The notes beneath the pieces were generated by a model, which was not told the origin of the DNA, ran no database searches, and saw only the letters and a program-made list of their open reading frames with translations. 64,000 nt of DNA from Lingula anatina (Eukaryota; Brachiopoda; Lingulata; Lingulida; Lingulidae): positions 771,376 to 835,375 of the forward strand of contig NW_019775669.1 of assembly GCF_001039355.2 (NCBI RefSeq), written 5' to 3'. Position numbers and translations under genes: made by a program. Shown piece after piece: positions 24,137-37,800 of this stretch. Numbering within the stretch: the stretch's first letter is position 1; the number at the start of each line of letters is the position of its first letter.

Positions 24137-27100
24137 CATAACATACCACCGCTGTCTCTGTAGTCTTTATGCTAATGTTGAAAGTGTTTCAAACGAACTA
24201 GGGTTTGTATTTTCGAAATGTCAGGTCGTATAATATATGCATATATTCATCGCCACGAAAATGATAAATACATTCATATATACTTCACTTGTCATTAGAA
24301 ACAGAATCGAACGTATTATTTATTGAACAAATCTACAATACGTTGTAGCGCCTGTGTGCAGGCTCCCATTGGTCAGGTTGGTCGGGATGGAGCGGATGTT
24401 CCAGAACGTGCGACGGTGGGGCATCGTATCAACTTAGACGCTGCACAGATTGGAGCTGCCAAGGGGCTTCCATACGATACAAAACTTGCAATTCCAAGGT
24501 GAGGTTGTTGTTTTAAAAATATCGAAAAAATTCCATTTATTGGCCTTTTATGAATGGTTTCACTCATTTTGCCCTCCTGCAACGCCAAAGCAAGACACTA
24601 TTCGGTCTAACTTAGAGTTTGGCAGATGCTGACTTTGAACTTCCTCCGACACGGAGCATACAAAGGTATCACTGTTGCCATGTCCTTACTTTTTGCTTTT
24701 AAATCATTTCAGCCATGCCCAGATTCGACAGTTGACTTTCGCGGCCAGCAGTGCGCAGCGTATAATGACGTACCTTACTACAACCAGCTCTACCAATGGG
24801 AAGCGTACCACGAGCCACGTGACCCTTGCTCTCTCCGGTGTAAACCTAAGGGTCATGATTTTGGTGTTATGTTGGCCCCGAAGGTTTTAGATGGCACACG
24901 ATGCAACCCGACTTCACTTGACATGTGCATAAATGGAGAATGCAGGGTGAGTATATTGCTCTTAACTGAACTGAAACCTAAATGTATTTTATATTGATTT
25001 TAAACGCTCCGAAGATCACAGGAGTCCGAATTTAGTACGAAAGATGACGAAGAAAAAATTAATCGTAAATTAAAAATAAAAAATCTTGTGATGTCTTTTC
25101 GGTTTCACAAGAGCTCTGTCAATCTATTTATAGTAACCTTTTAGGCTAGTACTGATGTAGGCTATATTTTAACTAGATTAGTCTTGGGAGAAAGAAAGAG
25201 AAACATTACATCGCACACAGAGGATTTTAATAGCTTAATTGCCAAAAGAGCATTAGTCGGAACTCCTTGGTCGGAACAACACAAATTTCAAAATAATAAA
25301 CTCACTTTGATTTTGAATGGATGAAATCGGTCCAAAAAAGGGTAGAAATCTGCATATAAATCTGCTTAAATCTGCATATAAATAATTTCCATATTTCCCT
25401 TCAAAAATTCTTCTCCTTCAATATTACTTGGAATACCCTACGTGTGCTGTTACTTTCAGACTGTTGGCTGCGATCATGTTCTGGATTCTAAGACAGTGGT
25501 GGATGCGTGTGGCGTTTGTGGCGGAGACAGCTCAACTTGTCAACAGACACGACAGACGACACGTTTCCACTGGCGGGAAGCCGACTATTCAGAGTGCTCA
25601 GTAACCTGTGGTGTAGGTAACTTGATTACCACCTGCTTTTAAACTCATATTACAGGAAATCTCACAAAAGCTGTCGGTTCGCAGTCGCGTGGGGCGTGAG
25701 AGAAAAGAGCATCGGTATTAAGGTGAAAGAAATAAGTCGAAAACATAATAGTCTGAGATATTTATTACGCCTTAATCATTAACTTATAGTGTCACTGTAT
25801 CTTTTTGGTAAAGTAAATTTGTTGTCCTACAGTGTGTGCTTCCTCTTATATGTGTTAAGATGAACATGAAGAGCACTTGCTTTGCGTGGTTAGTATGCTT
25901 TGCGGTGGCCAAAATAGTCGTCATATCTGAAAAGAAAGAAATAAAGAAAATCGGAAAATAATGATCGTCGTGATGACCATGTCAAATGCCTTTCAGGTTA
26001 CAGGGTAACCTCCACCGTCTGTGTGGACACATGGCGGAATCAAATCATCCACAGTGGATACTGCGAGCTGAAAAACAAACCCAAACTTAGAACGCAGATT
26101 TGTCAAGCTCCATCTAGTTGCATCCCTGTGTACGTCATTTTTTTTTTTTTTACATCATGGTGAAATGTTCTAGATATTCCAATCAGGAAAGTGAATGCAT
26201 TATTTTAAGAAATGATAAATTCTTGCAAAGGAATAGCTAGTTTTTTTTTCGAGGGGTGTTCAATTCTATGCCTGCCAAGCACCAGTCGTTTTTTATCTTG
26301 AATTTTTTTGCGTAGAGTTTCATTTACGTGCGGTTGTTTAAGTGTTTGTTTGCATACTTTTTTATGAAGAGAATTGAATTTTTGTTAGAAAAACATTTAC
26401 TTTTAACTTAAAGATGGAAAACAGAAGATTGGCAGGCGTGCAGCAAGTCGTGTGGCGGAGGAACGGCGGTGAGAAAGGTTTACTGCGTGCGCGAATTAGA
26501 AAATGGGAAATTTGACCGTACAGCGGACAAAATGTGCACAGGAAGTAAACCTGCCAATAAACAAAGTTGCAATGTCCAGGAGTGTCCGCGTTGGTATGCT
26601 GGACCATGGTCACTGGTTTGTTACTTTTCATATCATACTTTTTTGGCTGAGCTATAGCAATGTGGGACGTGCATTCTCATTCAAAATATAATAAAACCAT
26701 GCATTTTACAGAAATATTGCCCTTGCTTACTATTTCAAATTCTTTTGTACTTGAACCCCCTCCTATCCCACCCCCAGAAAATCCCTGGATTCGTGAGTGT
26801 AACTAATCAAATCGAAGTGTGTCTTTTTGGGATGGGGTTGACGCCGTGCATTTTAATAACTTAAGTTGTTTTTTTTTTAAATAATTTTTTAATTTATTAA
26901 AATACTAAATAAAGCTCTAATGGCAATAATAGTGCAGGCTGTTTCCAATGAACAAGAAGTGGAGTTATTATATAGACCGATGCTTAAAATATATGAGAAC
27001 TGGTGACTGTGATTCGAAAACGGTGACCTGACAAGCACAACTCTGTCTTTTCCAGTGCTCCGTGACGTGTGGCACTGGGGTCCAGTACCGTGAAGTGATC

Positions 27101-30100
27101 TGCAAGCAGGTTGATGACCTCCAGTGCAGTATAGAGGACAAACCCATCAGTGCCCAGGACTGTGATACACAGACTTCCTGTATTGGGGAAACAGGTACTT
27201 TTTTTCTGATGCTTGTTTGTACGGATGCATATAGCTTTGATCAAGAAACAATATTGTCTGCTCTTGTTTGTTCAACGCTATACATGTAACACATCGATGC
27301 AAATAGTCCTAAGCTATTCAAGTCTTTCGGACCAAGATAACTGCCGGAAAAGAAGCGTATTGTCTTTACTCTTTTACGTTAGCCAACAGGCCACAATGAC
27401 TGCTTTAAAGCTATTCAGATTATTTCTCTCGAAACTTGTGTTGTAGTTTTCTATCTGAATTATTTTCTTCCGTTTTTTGTTTGAAAGCCGAGACGAACGA
27501 CCGATCAGGGCAAGGTAAGGGACTGAACTTGTACGTGTATCTGGCCTTTAAGTTTTCAATATCGTAGTAGTCTATAATTAAGAAGTAGACAGCTTTGCGC
27601 AAGTGAGCCCACTACTAACAAATGCCGACATTGTCCTTAAAAAGCTATTTGATGGGAACATGTTATTTCAATGTTTTCTTTTTGTTAGGTACAAGTCTCC
27701 CATTGAGTCTAATTTAACAACTTTTTTGTTTACACAAAATTGTATCACTAGCTAGTAATAGCGAAGCGGGCTGTGCATTAGGTTTGGTAATGTAACTACG
27801 AGCGTCTTCATTCTTACGCCGCCGTCTTCATTTGCCTTCGTATCAGGCAATCTTTCTCATGAACTTGGCTAAACCTTTCCCGTAAATATATTCTATCTTG
27901 GACTGCTCAATTTTGTTCTACGCCTTTCGACCTCCGGTGTGCAGCAGGAAGTTCTTGGCATATTATTCGACTATATAACAGCACATTGGTTTAGGCAAAA
28001 CGAAACCTTATCCATATATGCGCACAGTTGGTTTGGTAGTAAATTTTGAAGTTATGACATGACCTTGGAAGTTAAACGAACTTTTTAGCGTTTCTGTTGT
28101 AAACATGTGTTATTGCATGTTCGTTTTATTTTTATGGCCATTAAGTGTTTTATCTGTTTAAATATTAGCATTACTTTGTCGACTTTTTTTCTCGTACATT
28201 TCCTTGTGGCGTCTTCCTCATTTATTTCACTGCTTTGGTGGTCATATTTCACAATCATTGGTTACTGGCAAAGGTTTGATGCACTAGTGTTGTCTATTAA
28301 TCTATTCTCCTTTCCCTTTTCCATATTATCATACACAATAGAGGGAACATGGAATGTAGACTACTAACATTAACTCCATTTTTTGTTATTTCAAAGCAGC
28401 TAATATTATTATTTCGTTTTCTCCCTACATCTATAGCATGATGGGCGCGGAGCATGCCGGAGTTACGTTACGAAATTGAGTGGCAAAGATATTGTTCTGT
28501 TGCACCAGACAAGCAGTGGGTGTGTTTATATTTGATTAAGAAAATTATAACAGCGCACGCATTTTGTCTAATTCCCGCTCTCGTGATATCAGTGACAGCT
28601 TTTTTTCTCCCTCAGAAACCGTCGAGGCGTCTTACAGGCTGCCGCGAGTTTTTGATGATAAAAATGCAGTAGAGGAGTTTGACAACTCGGCAGGAGATCG
28701 AGTGAATGCTATCAGTGCATCGGCAGACAAAAAAGATACCATGATGGCGGCGGATAAACCTGCCCCACCGATCCAGGCAGACCAAGCTATTTCTTCAACA
28801 CCAACGTGAGTAAGCCACTCACTGAATAATGTCCATTATCTTGCTGTCCAAGAATGTGCATCGTTGATGCCAAGTGCAGTCCAACTAATTGGCTATAGGT
28901 ACAGGGGCGACTTGATGTGACTTTAATTTTGAAAATTGTTCTTTTATTATTTTGTATCTTTGGAGTGATTTTATGATATTTCCTTTACTTAATAGGGTTG
29001 TCTGGATGGAATTATTTTGCAGGTTTATAGCTACAGAATGGGGGCCATGTAGCACCACATGTGGCCAGGGGGTGAAGATACGGTTGGTACAATGCAAAGT
29101 CTACCTGGCTTTCTCCCGTAGTGTCGTGGATTTACCTGACAGTGAATGTTCAGGTAGTAGCACACTTTCTCTCTATTGCAAAGGCACACAGTCACATGTA
29201 CTCGCGATGTTTAAAAACGTTAAAATATTTACCGATATTTCAAATATACTTTTATCATTTAAAGATGAAATTAAAGAATTAACCAAAAGATAAATTTATT
29301 CTTGACGTTCTTTTAGAGGCAAAACCACATGAAATAGAGCAATGCAGCTATGGCAACTGCTCTGCGCTGATGATTCCGTTCGATAACATCGTTCCTGAGC
29401 AAGTTTACTTGTGGAAAAGCCTTAGGTACACGGCTTGCAGTGCCCAATGTCTAGGTGGTAAGGAATTAAACCATTCAGTTTGATTGGAGGCTTTGTTAAT
29501 ATTTGTTAAATAAGTAGCAAGACATAACGAGGTAAAACGGCATGCAGTGTTCATTCAGAATGTTGTCACTTGATGGTCAACGCAATTTTGAATCACCTGA
29601 TACATGTTATATGCGCCCACCGCACATATTATATACTGTACACTGAATCAAACATAAAAACTGTCAGGTCTAGTTACTTTCGTCATTTTGGGACAAGTTT
29701 TTACTGTGCGCCAGGCCAACTTGCACGATAATGCATGTACATGTTCCATATGTTTGATTCGCTTTGGTTTCTTTTGGTATGATTCAATTTGAATTTTCAT
29801 GGAAGTTGTCAATTGTTGATCCTATATTTAAATCCATGCAGGCTTTCAAGAATCCATAGTAGAGTGCGTCCGAGCATCTGATGATGCTGTAGTTGAAGAC
29901 AGTATGTGTGCTGCGTCTCCAAAATTGTCTTCTGTGACTCGAGTCTGTGGCGATGGACCATGCCCGCCAAGGTACGAAATCACTCGTTTTAAAATACGCG
30001 TGTTTTGAAACTACACGTTAAGCCTTCAGTTTTAATTAATACAGAATACTACAGAAAAGATCAGTAGGTGATTGTTTGAAATAAACATATCGAAAATAAG

Positions 30101-33019
30101 TCGGTTCATGAATGATGTTCTATTTCTTGAAACACTAGAGCAGCGCCTGAAAACAGTAGGGAATCACATTAAAAATGGTAGAATTAGCTAAACTGTACGT
30201 GTGTGCGCGTGTATATATGAAGCTAACATAACCAAATGTATATTGAAATCAGGCATGAAGCCTGACTGTGTTTTGTAGGATAGATGACAGAGAGTCAGTG
30301 TAGATATTTATGAAGGCGAATAATCACCACGTCAGTGGTGTATTTGTCTACCCAGAGTTACATGTACCTATCCTGTACTTTCAGGTGGCGTGTAGGAGCG
30401 TGGGGGCACTGCTCCACTACGTGTGGGAGGGGCACGCAGACCCGCTCAGTGCAGTGTATTCAACAGTTGGCGCGTGGGGAAGATTTCACCGCCGCAGTGC
30501 CCGAGGATTTCTGTCCAGTACCGAAACCAGAGAGCGACAGGGAATGTAACCTCGCTGAATGTCCCCCTTTCTGGCATGTTGGAAACTGGACTACGGTATG
30601 ATTTATAGTGATTTTGATATAACAGTATTTTCAAAAATACATTGACATTCATAGTAAGGATATCCGTTAATTCAAATGAAATTGCAAATAGGGAGAAGAT
30701 GAAAAAATTATAGAGATTGATTTAAAGTGATAAATACAAATTGAAATATATTAACCAGGTTAATGATTTCATTCAGTATAAATTTTGAATAATTGAGGTA
30801 CACAGATGGTTATTTCTCTTATACAGGCAGAACACTGTCAAAATTTTGCTGGCATTTGTTGTGCATTTCAGTGTTCTACACCTTGTGGCGGCGGCCTGCA
30901 GAGTCGTATGGTTATGTGTCAACAAGTGACTCCCACAGGATCAATAATAAAAGTAACAAATGAAGCCGAGTGCTTAGAAGAAAGGCCGTTGGCAGAAAGA
31001 AAATGCAATTCCTTTGATTGCTTCAATAAAATTTTGCCAAAACCTGCCAAAATTCGCAAAGACTTATCACATTATGTGCAGCTCAAGCCAATGAAGCGAA
31101 TTCTGTTGATAGTTGGTGGGAAGGCCACCGTTATTCCGCAGACGACAATATTGGTAAGGTGCCCCGTGAAAAATTACCCACAATCCGAGGTGGAATGGAC
31201 TAATGATGGAGCCGTTATACCAAAATCAAATCATCACTCGAGATTAGGCCTCAAAGGTCATCACAGAATATTAAGAATACGTAAAAGCCGGTTAAAAGAC
31301 GCCGGGATTTACACGTGCAGTGCAGACGGTGTAGCAGCTGCAATCTCGATAGATTTTCACTCAGAAGAACAAGCGGCAAAATTACACAGTTTACGCAAGA
31401 AATATATGAGAAGCCATATATCGACGGATGTAATTTCAGACTCATGGAATGAGTACAACGGCAGCAGCTCGTATAGTTTTGTGACTAGTGACTGGGGAGT
31501 ATGTTCCCAGACATGTGGTGGTAGAGGCATTCAAATGACAAACGTATCTTGTGAAATGATTACTGATACTTCGTATAAAATATTACCACAACAAATGTGC
31601 TTAGACGCTGGTCTTGTGAAGCCCCGAGAATCCCGTGGGTGTGGCTGGGCTGAGTGCCCACACTGGACCCTGGGGGAGTGGAGTGAGGTAACGCAGGGTA
31701 TACCAATACGCCAAATGGTCCCAAATAGGGAGGGAGGATACTGAGTTGTGGCGAACTCCATAATATGAAAGTGTGAAATTAAATTGATACGTTAAAGAAA
31801 TTGCCGCTCGTATCGTGCCAATGGGTTCATAACTGAGAAATCTTGGCTAGTTTGTAATAATGCGAGAACAAAAATAATATGTTAGCCAGATTATATTAAA
31901 CTGATAAAAAGTTAATTTTGCTAAAGAGACTATACATGCATATTTTTCTATCTTTGAGTTAAGTCCCCTAAAAACAATTTACAATTTTGGAATCATCGAA
32001 CAAGAGAATGAAAAACCTATCTTACAAAAATATTTATTTCAACGAGCTTTCTTTCTGTATTCCACAGTGTTCTAATGATACCTGCCTCGGCCACGCTACG
32101 GCTACCCAGCAGATGCAGCTGTACTGCTCGCTCCTAAATGGAACCTACGTAGACAACGCTAACTGTGATAGAACCAGGGTACCCAGCACTTCACGACACT
32201 GCCACAACCCCCACTGTCACGCTGTCTGGGAGGTGTCACCCTGGACTAAAGTAGGTTTTGGGAAGAACAGGCATTTGGACATTTGAAGTGTTTTTAAAAC
32301 GAAATTGGAACGGACAATTGCATGGGGATTTTAACAGTTGTGATATTTGAAAGCAAGAATTAGAATACGCACCTTTTTAAAAGTGCTTGGATTTATATTT
32401 TTTATGTTACTGGTTTGCCTGAAGTCTTTTTTTTTTCAAAAGGATCATATATGGTTTGAGGGTTTTCATTTCACTTAAAGGCCGTTTTATCAATCACTTG
32501 TTTTCCAGTGTTCCAAAACATGTGGTGAGACGGGCATCAGAAGCCGCATGTTGAAGTGTGTGTGGTCTGGCAGTGGAATTCCTGCAGGGATCAACTGTCG
32601 CAATATGGACAGACCGCACGCCGCAGTCACCTGCGAAATGCCAGCATGTCCTAACGGTACGCAACCGGTCACATACGGTAATTGACCTTCTAGATTTGCT
32701 GCTAAAGGCGGTTGATATGGTTAATGAAATATTGAAATTTTTTTATTGTGTACAGTTGTAATTATATTTAAATTTCCCGATACGCTATTTGACCTGTGAA
32801 GAAAATGTATATTAGGTGTCATGAGTATCTGGTGGTGGGCCTGTTATTGCTCTTGATTACAAGCGAGGTAGTGTGGTTAATATATATGGTTTTTGATTGT
32901 TTTATTCATTTTGCCTTCCAGATTGCTACGATCAGTCCAAATTTTGCGGCATGGTTCAAAGATTAAACATGTGTAGATTTAGAGACTACAAAACTCGATG
33001 CTGCTATTCGTGTTCTTGA
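20632..33019 (+). CDS. ADAMTSL1/3: ADAMTS-like protein of the ADAMTSL1/3 (Punctin/MADD-4) class, spacer-less
   Basis: 17 coding exons, 1,051 aa: 20632-20697, 24349-24498, 24713-24946, 25460-25616, 25997-26129, 26414-26615, 27056-27194, 27488-27514 (tentative), 28616-28805, 29023-29153, 29317-29457, 29842-29971, 30385-30595, 30872-31687, 32068-32250, 32509-32656, 32922-33019. Phases match at every joint. The order is signal peptide (1-22), TSP1 no. 1 (CSRTCDGG), Cys-rich modules (GQQC...KVLDGTRC; VGCDH...CGVCGGD), seven more TSP1s with CS.TCG cores, one Ig domain (about 715-800, YTCSA), three TSP1s and a C-terminal six-Cys PLAC domain. There is no metalloprotease domain. The ADAMTS spacer is absent: exon 4 passes straight from the CGVCGGD module into TSP1 no. 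2. By family knowledge these are secreted matrix or synaptic organisers, and C. elegans MADD-4 positions postsynaptic receptors. The first exon begins at an acceptor (20,593), so a 5' UTR exon exists upstream. Confidence 0.93.
20751..20782. repeat. (CT)n microsatellite
   Basis: A 32 bp CT run about 50 bp inside intron 1 of the ADAMTS-like gene. Confidence 0.95.
21374..21396. repeat. T23 homopolymer
   Basis: 23 consecutive T in intron 1 of the ADAMTS-like gene. Confidence 0.95.
23051..23096. repeat. T46 homopolymer
   Basis: 46 consecutive T in intron 1 of the ADAMTS-like gene. This could be the poly(A) tail of a minus-strand retroposon, but no body or target-site duplication was recognised. 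The length is unreliable in any assembly. Confidence 0.9.
24089..24135. repeat. (AT)n microsatellite
   Basis: A 47 bp AT run in intron 1 of the ADAMTS-like gene, 214 bp upstream of exon 2. It creates spurious IY-repeat reading frames on the minus strand. Confidence 0.95.
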
Positions 33020-34852
33020 CAACATGATTTCAGCATGCAACTTCAAGAAGAAAAATTCATATCGGAGCTACTGCCATACTGGAATATTTTACAGAAAAAA
33101 AGATATTTCAGTTTCAGTGTGAGAGGAAAAACACACTTCAGATGGTGGTAATGATAACAAACGTCATTGGGATATTTAAAAACGGATATATTTCAATGAT
33201 AAATATAAAATCTGATCTGCATATCATTGTGCGTAGGGATAGAAACATTTCTTCAAGATCCGGTGACGGAAACACACGTCGATTCGAGAGGATTGAAAGA
33301 TGTATACAAGTGGTAGGTTTCTACCAAGAATGTGCTCTTAGACATAGCATATGGCGGGAACTAAAGGAGTCTTAATGCCTAGCGAGGTTCGGGCATTTTA
33401 AATCAATTAATAGAAACAGTGAACTACAGACACTTGACGACAAAAAGTCGTTTTTCAAAGAAATGGTTTTATTTAAAATCTAAAATACTTTTAGTATATG
33501 TGGCTATATACACAAACTTACAAGCTATTTACAATATTTTGCTATACGTTGATGGCTGTAACATTTTGCTCAATAATAAAGAACAGCATTGATGTAAAAA
33601 GATATTTTGCTTTACAATTTCAACATTCATGTAATAAACTAAACTTACATTGTATAAAATAATATTTGTAGAAGATACGCAACTAAACTTGAATCATAAA
33701 AACATATATCACAGAATTTGATTTGAGAAGATTTAAAAATAAAACCCATCTTGTTTGTGGATCGAGGTAAAGATTCCTTTAAGCTCCCCAGGTTTTGACA
33801 AACCTATGTAAATAGATAATGGGGGCACATCACCATGGCAACTTAGAAGGTTCCTAATCTTGAGAGCTTTAGGAATGCGCATACTTATAACATTCTTGAT
33901 TGCAAACTCCGAACAAGCAACCAATGCGAAATTAAACAGACCGATTTGGATAAATTTGCCTGATTTGCGAAATTAAAGTTGTGCATAAGAAAGGGAACCT
34001 TCTGATATACCAAAAGTCTTCAAATTAAGCCTTTTCATATTGCGTGATGCTAAAGGTACCTTCATATCTAAAATGTACTTACAACCTTGTATATTGCACA
34101 TTTGTTTGTATTGGTGGGAAGGTGGGTGTTAGGTGTTATCCCATACTTAACCCACTTGTGACGTACTTTGTTTTTTCAATGTCGTTAACAATAATGTTAT
34201 AATTTTACACTAATGCAGTAGAAGCAAACTTAGAAATTTACACCTACATGTTACATATAGTATTTCAATTTTAGCACAAAAGTTTTTTGCTTAAAAGCAC
34301 CACCCTACATACTTAGCAGTGAATTTTAATTTTCATTTTTTGATAGGTATAAAAATATGGCACACTAGTCTATGTCGTGCTTTTACCCATTAGTTTTGAA
34401 TATGACTCTAAGCAAGCACTGGCTGAAGCACACAAATAAAACAAATAGTGAAAAAATACAAAAACTTAAAGGCTAATTTTCTTCCATGTAGCATGAGATA
34501 AACATCTAATTCTTTTTTAATTTTTTTACATGTACTTCAGCTGGTTGTGCATAATTACTGCTCTCTTATCAGGACGGAATTATTTCCTCTTATCAAGTGG
34601 TGATAAGCAGTGATTGCTCCTTGAACCCTGAGGAAAATCTGCATTTTATCAAAGAATAAAAGAAGTGCCAACGTGCTATGCATGTGCTTATTTATGCAAT
34701 AAGAAATTAATGGATTATATCTTTTCATCACAATTGAAAATCACAGTGCATGTCTTCAACATTGCACTAATTTGTTCAAGCATCGGAGGTTTCTTATGGA
34801 CTAAATGCAATTTTGACTTCACATCCCAACAAAAAGAGTCTCAACAAGAAGT
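33020..34852. other. Tail-to-tail region: 3' UTRs of the ADAMTS-like and SAXO genes
   Basis: AT-rich with no coding exon. Plus-strand AATAAA hexamers at 33,575-33,580 and 33,633-33,638 are candidate poly(A) signals for the ADAMTS-like gene. A minus-strand AATAAA (TTTATT at 33,468-33,473) could serve the SAXO gene, in which case the two 3' UTRs would overlap slightly. Confidence 0.5.
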
Positions 34853-37800
34853 TTATGCAACAGCAATCTCTGCCACCTGAGGCACGGGTATGTTATTGGT
34901 GCCCTTGGGAAGTTCTGTCACAGTCTCTATGATAGGCTGATACCATTTATGTCCTCTTTCATCCTGATCTCTGTATCTGTAGCTAGACTGAGATGTATCT
35001 AAGATGGCAGCTGGACAGATGCTGGATTTCTTCTTGACATACTCCATTCTGTACATGGTGCCATCTTCAAATGGTGCCGAACTCATGAAGGCGCTCTGAT
35101 CTGGTTTGCAGCTTCTCGCTGGAGCTGCGTTTTTAGGAATGTAGTGAGCTGTGAATGTAGAGATGCCTTCAAAAGGTGCATTGTTGGGCACATAGTCAGG
35201 TTTCATTGTTGGACGGGGTCGATTACCGAGATTCCATTTACGGTAATCATGGTTGTAGTTGGTGGAACCATCAAATGCTGCCGAGCTAGGCCTCCATTCT
35301 GGCTTGGCTTTGGCCAGGGTTCTGTCCATGGGTTTCTTGGTGAACTCAAGGTGTGTGGTTGACCTCAGGTCCATTTCTCCCTGGGGTTTAACCCACTGCT
35401 CAGGCTCATGGACAAATGGACGTTCCACTGGCCATCTTTTGAAGTCTTCCCTACATGTGGTGGTACCCTTGAATGGCTGATCTGAAATAAATGCTGACTG
35501 GTCTGGCTTTTGACTGGGAGCCCTGGGGGCCTTCTTGCCTTGGAAATCACGTTTATTGGTTGACAGTCCATCAAAAGCCATGGTAGGGGGTTGCCAAGTT
35601 GGTTTATCTCTGACATACTTTGGGGGGATGGGTTTCTTGTTATACGCCTCTCTGTAGCCTGTCATGTCTTCTAGGGGTGCTTCAGACATCATGGCTGCCT
35701 CTTCAGGCTTGCAGCTTTTTGTGACTGGAATATTATGGCGGATGTAATCATGCTGAAAGGTTGAGTTGCCATCCATTTTCGCGGTTGGTGGCATCCAAGG
35801 TTCTTGTGTGTGGACCATCTTCTTGGGCAATGCCCACTTCCTATAGTCAGCTGAAAAATAAAATATTACATTAGAAAATATATCACTTAAAACTCCCTAA
35901 CTATACTTAAAAGTAGGATATATTGAATTCAGGTGCCAAAAACAATTTCTTACTGAGCATCATTCAATCATGTCCCAAACCTAAAAATACACTATCATGA
36001 TTATACATATTAAAGGCCATTCTCTCAAAGGCTATTCTCATAGTAAGGGAAATGTGAATTTCATGGAGATCTTGCATTTTCTTTTCAACTTAAAATGACA
36101 TAATTCAAAAATGATCGTATGAACTAGCCTTTGAGACCTAAGCAAAAGCCATTTGCAAATAGAAATGAGGGAGGTTGATGACAACAGAAACCCTGAAAAA
36201 ATGTCCCTATGAAGAAATCTTATATCAAACAGATATGACTACAAATTTCTATACTTATTATTCTAATGTACAAAATAAGATACAGACATTATTGACAATG
36301 ATCCCCCCATGAACGGAAGGTAAATTAAACTTACTTCTGTAAGTTGGTTCTCCTTCAAATTTTCCTTCAACTTTTCTCTGTCCATCCCTTTTGACAGCTT
36401 TTGCTGGTTCTATAGGTCTACCTATAAATAAATTTATTAAAAAATTAACCAAACAAGATTAGCAAATTCATATAAACTAAGAGATTTGCATGGATTAAAT
36501 AGGTTAAAATACACTCGTTATAACAGCATGCTGATGCTATACGTAACCATCAACTTTTTGATCTGTTCAATTTCAAAATCTCCACTTACTACATAAAAGT
36601 AAATGTAACCATTACATTTCACAACTGAGAGGATGTGCAATGCAGATAACAATAAAATAGATGTCATGAAATCAATAAAAACCTCTCAACTGCTTTCTGG
36701 ATACAATACTAGTTGTTAGGGTGTGCTATTGCCAAGACAACCACCAATAATACATAATTATCATACAGGTTCATTAATCTGGATACCAGACACAACAGGA
36801 TATTAAATGATCCATCCCGAACTACCACATCTTAATTTAACAGAAACGTTTGAAATGATCTTAGTCAACCTAAAACACACAGGTAGTAATTTATTGCAAC
36901 AGAATCTGTCATTTAATGGACTTATTGAAAATACATGTGCTACCAAGTTCACTGTTACCAGTCCTCTTCAGAGTTGCCAATATTTCTGTATCAGAAATGC
37001 CTAGATCTAATGCGTACCACATGAAAACAAAGAGAATTAACACTAAAATGCACAGAATATGGACGTAAACTCCTAGAACGGTTGACAAACCTGCAACTTT
37101 CCTCAATTCATAACTTACATTTTAAAAAGTATTTCTAAACTCTCAATTGTACCTATATATTCTTTTCTGTAAGATGTAGTCATGTCCATTTCTCCCTCCA
37201 CTGGCTTATACACCTCTGGCTGGTGGACGTAGGGCCTTTCTGTCGGGTGTTTCACGTAGTCAACTCTGTAAATAACGTGCAGTGATGACGTGATGCAATA
37301 TGAATGAAAAACTGAACATAGGCATGAAAAATACATACGTTAGTGTACAGCAATAATTCATGATGATGTTGTTTCACAGCATTAACATAAACAACTGATC
37401 AATATTGTGCTACTACACCTGCAAAACATAAGTCAAGACTGGGTTGGGCCAGAATTTCAATACACTACATCACCATTAAGTGTACATGTGCCAGGCATAT
37501 CCTTAGTGTGTCCATAAAGGTATTTCCATAAACTACTTAAATCAATCTCTTCTTTCTCCCCACCCCCTACACCTGACAAAACACTAGGGGCCATAGGGAA
37601 AATTTATATATACAAATGTGTAACAATTAAAACAAGACAAACACAGTGAATACAAGAAAAAAACATCATCATTTTGAAATGTAGGTGAATTAAAACAAAA
37701 AACTGTGCAAATAAACTGACTACAAAAGTTCATAATTACCTGTTGGTTGTCTTGTCTGCCATAGGGCCGCTGCTGTGCATGGCCTCGGTTTTTGGCTTTA

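Noticed and set aside
23802-24149. Open frames with IYIYIY repeats on the minus strand
   Set aside because: These are translations of the (AT)n microsatellite at 24,089-24,135.
30310-30549. Open frame overlapping ADAMTS-like exon 13 in another frame
   Set aside because: The exon's true frame has TSP1 cysteines and phase-matched junctions; this one has neither.
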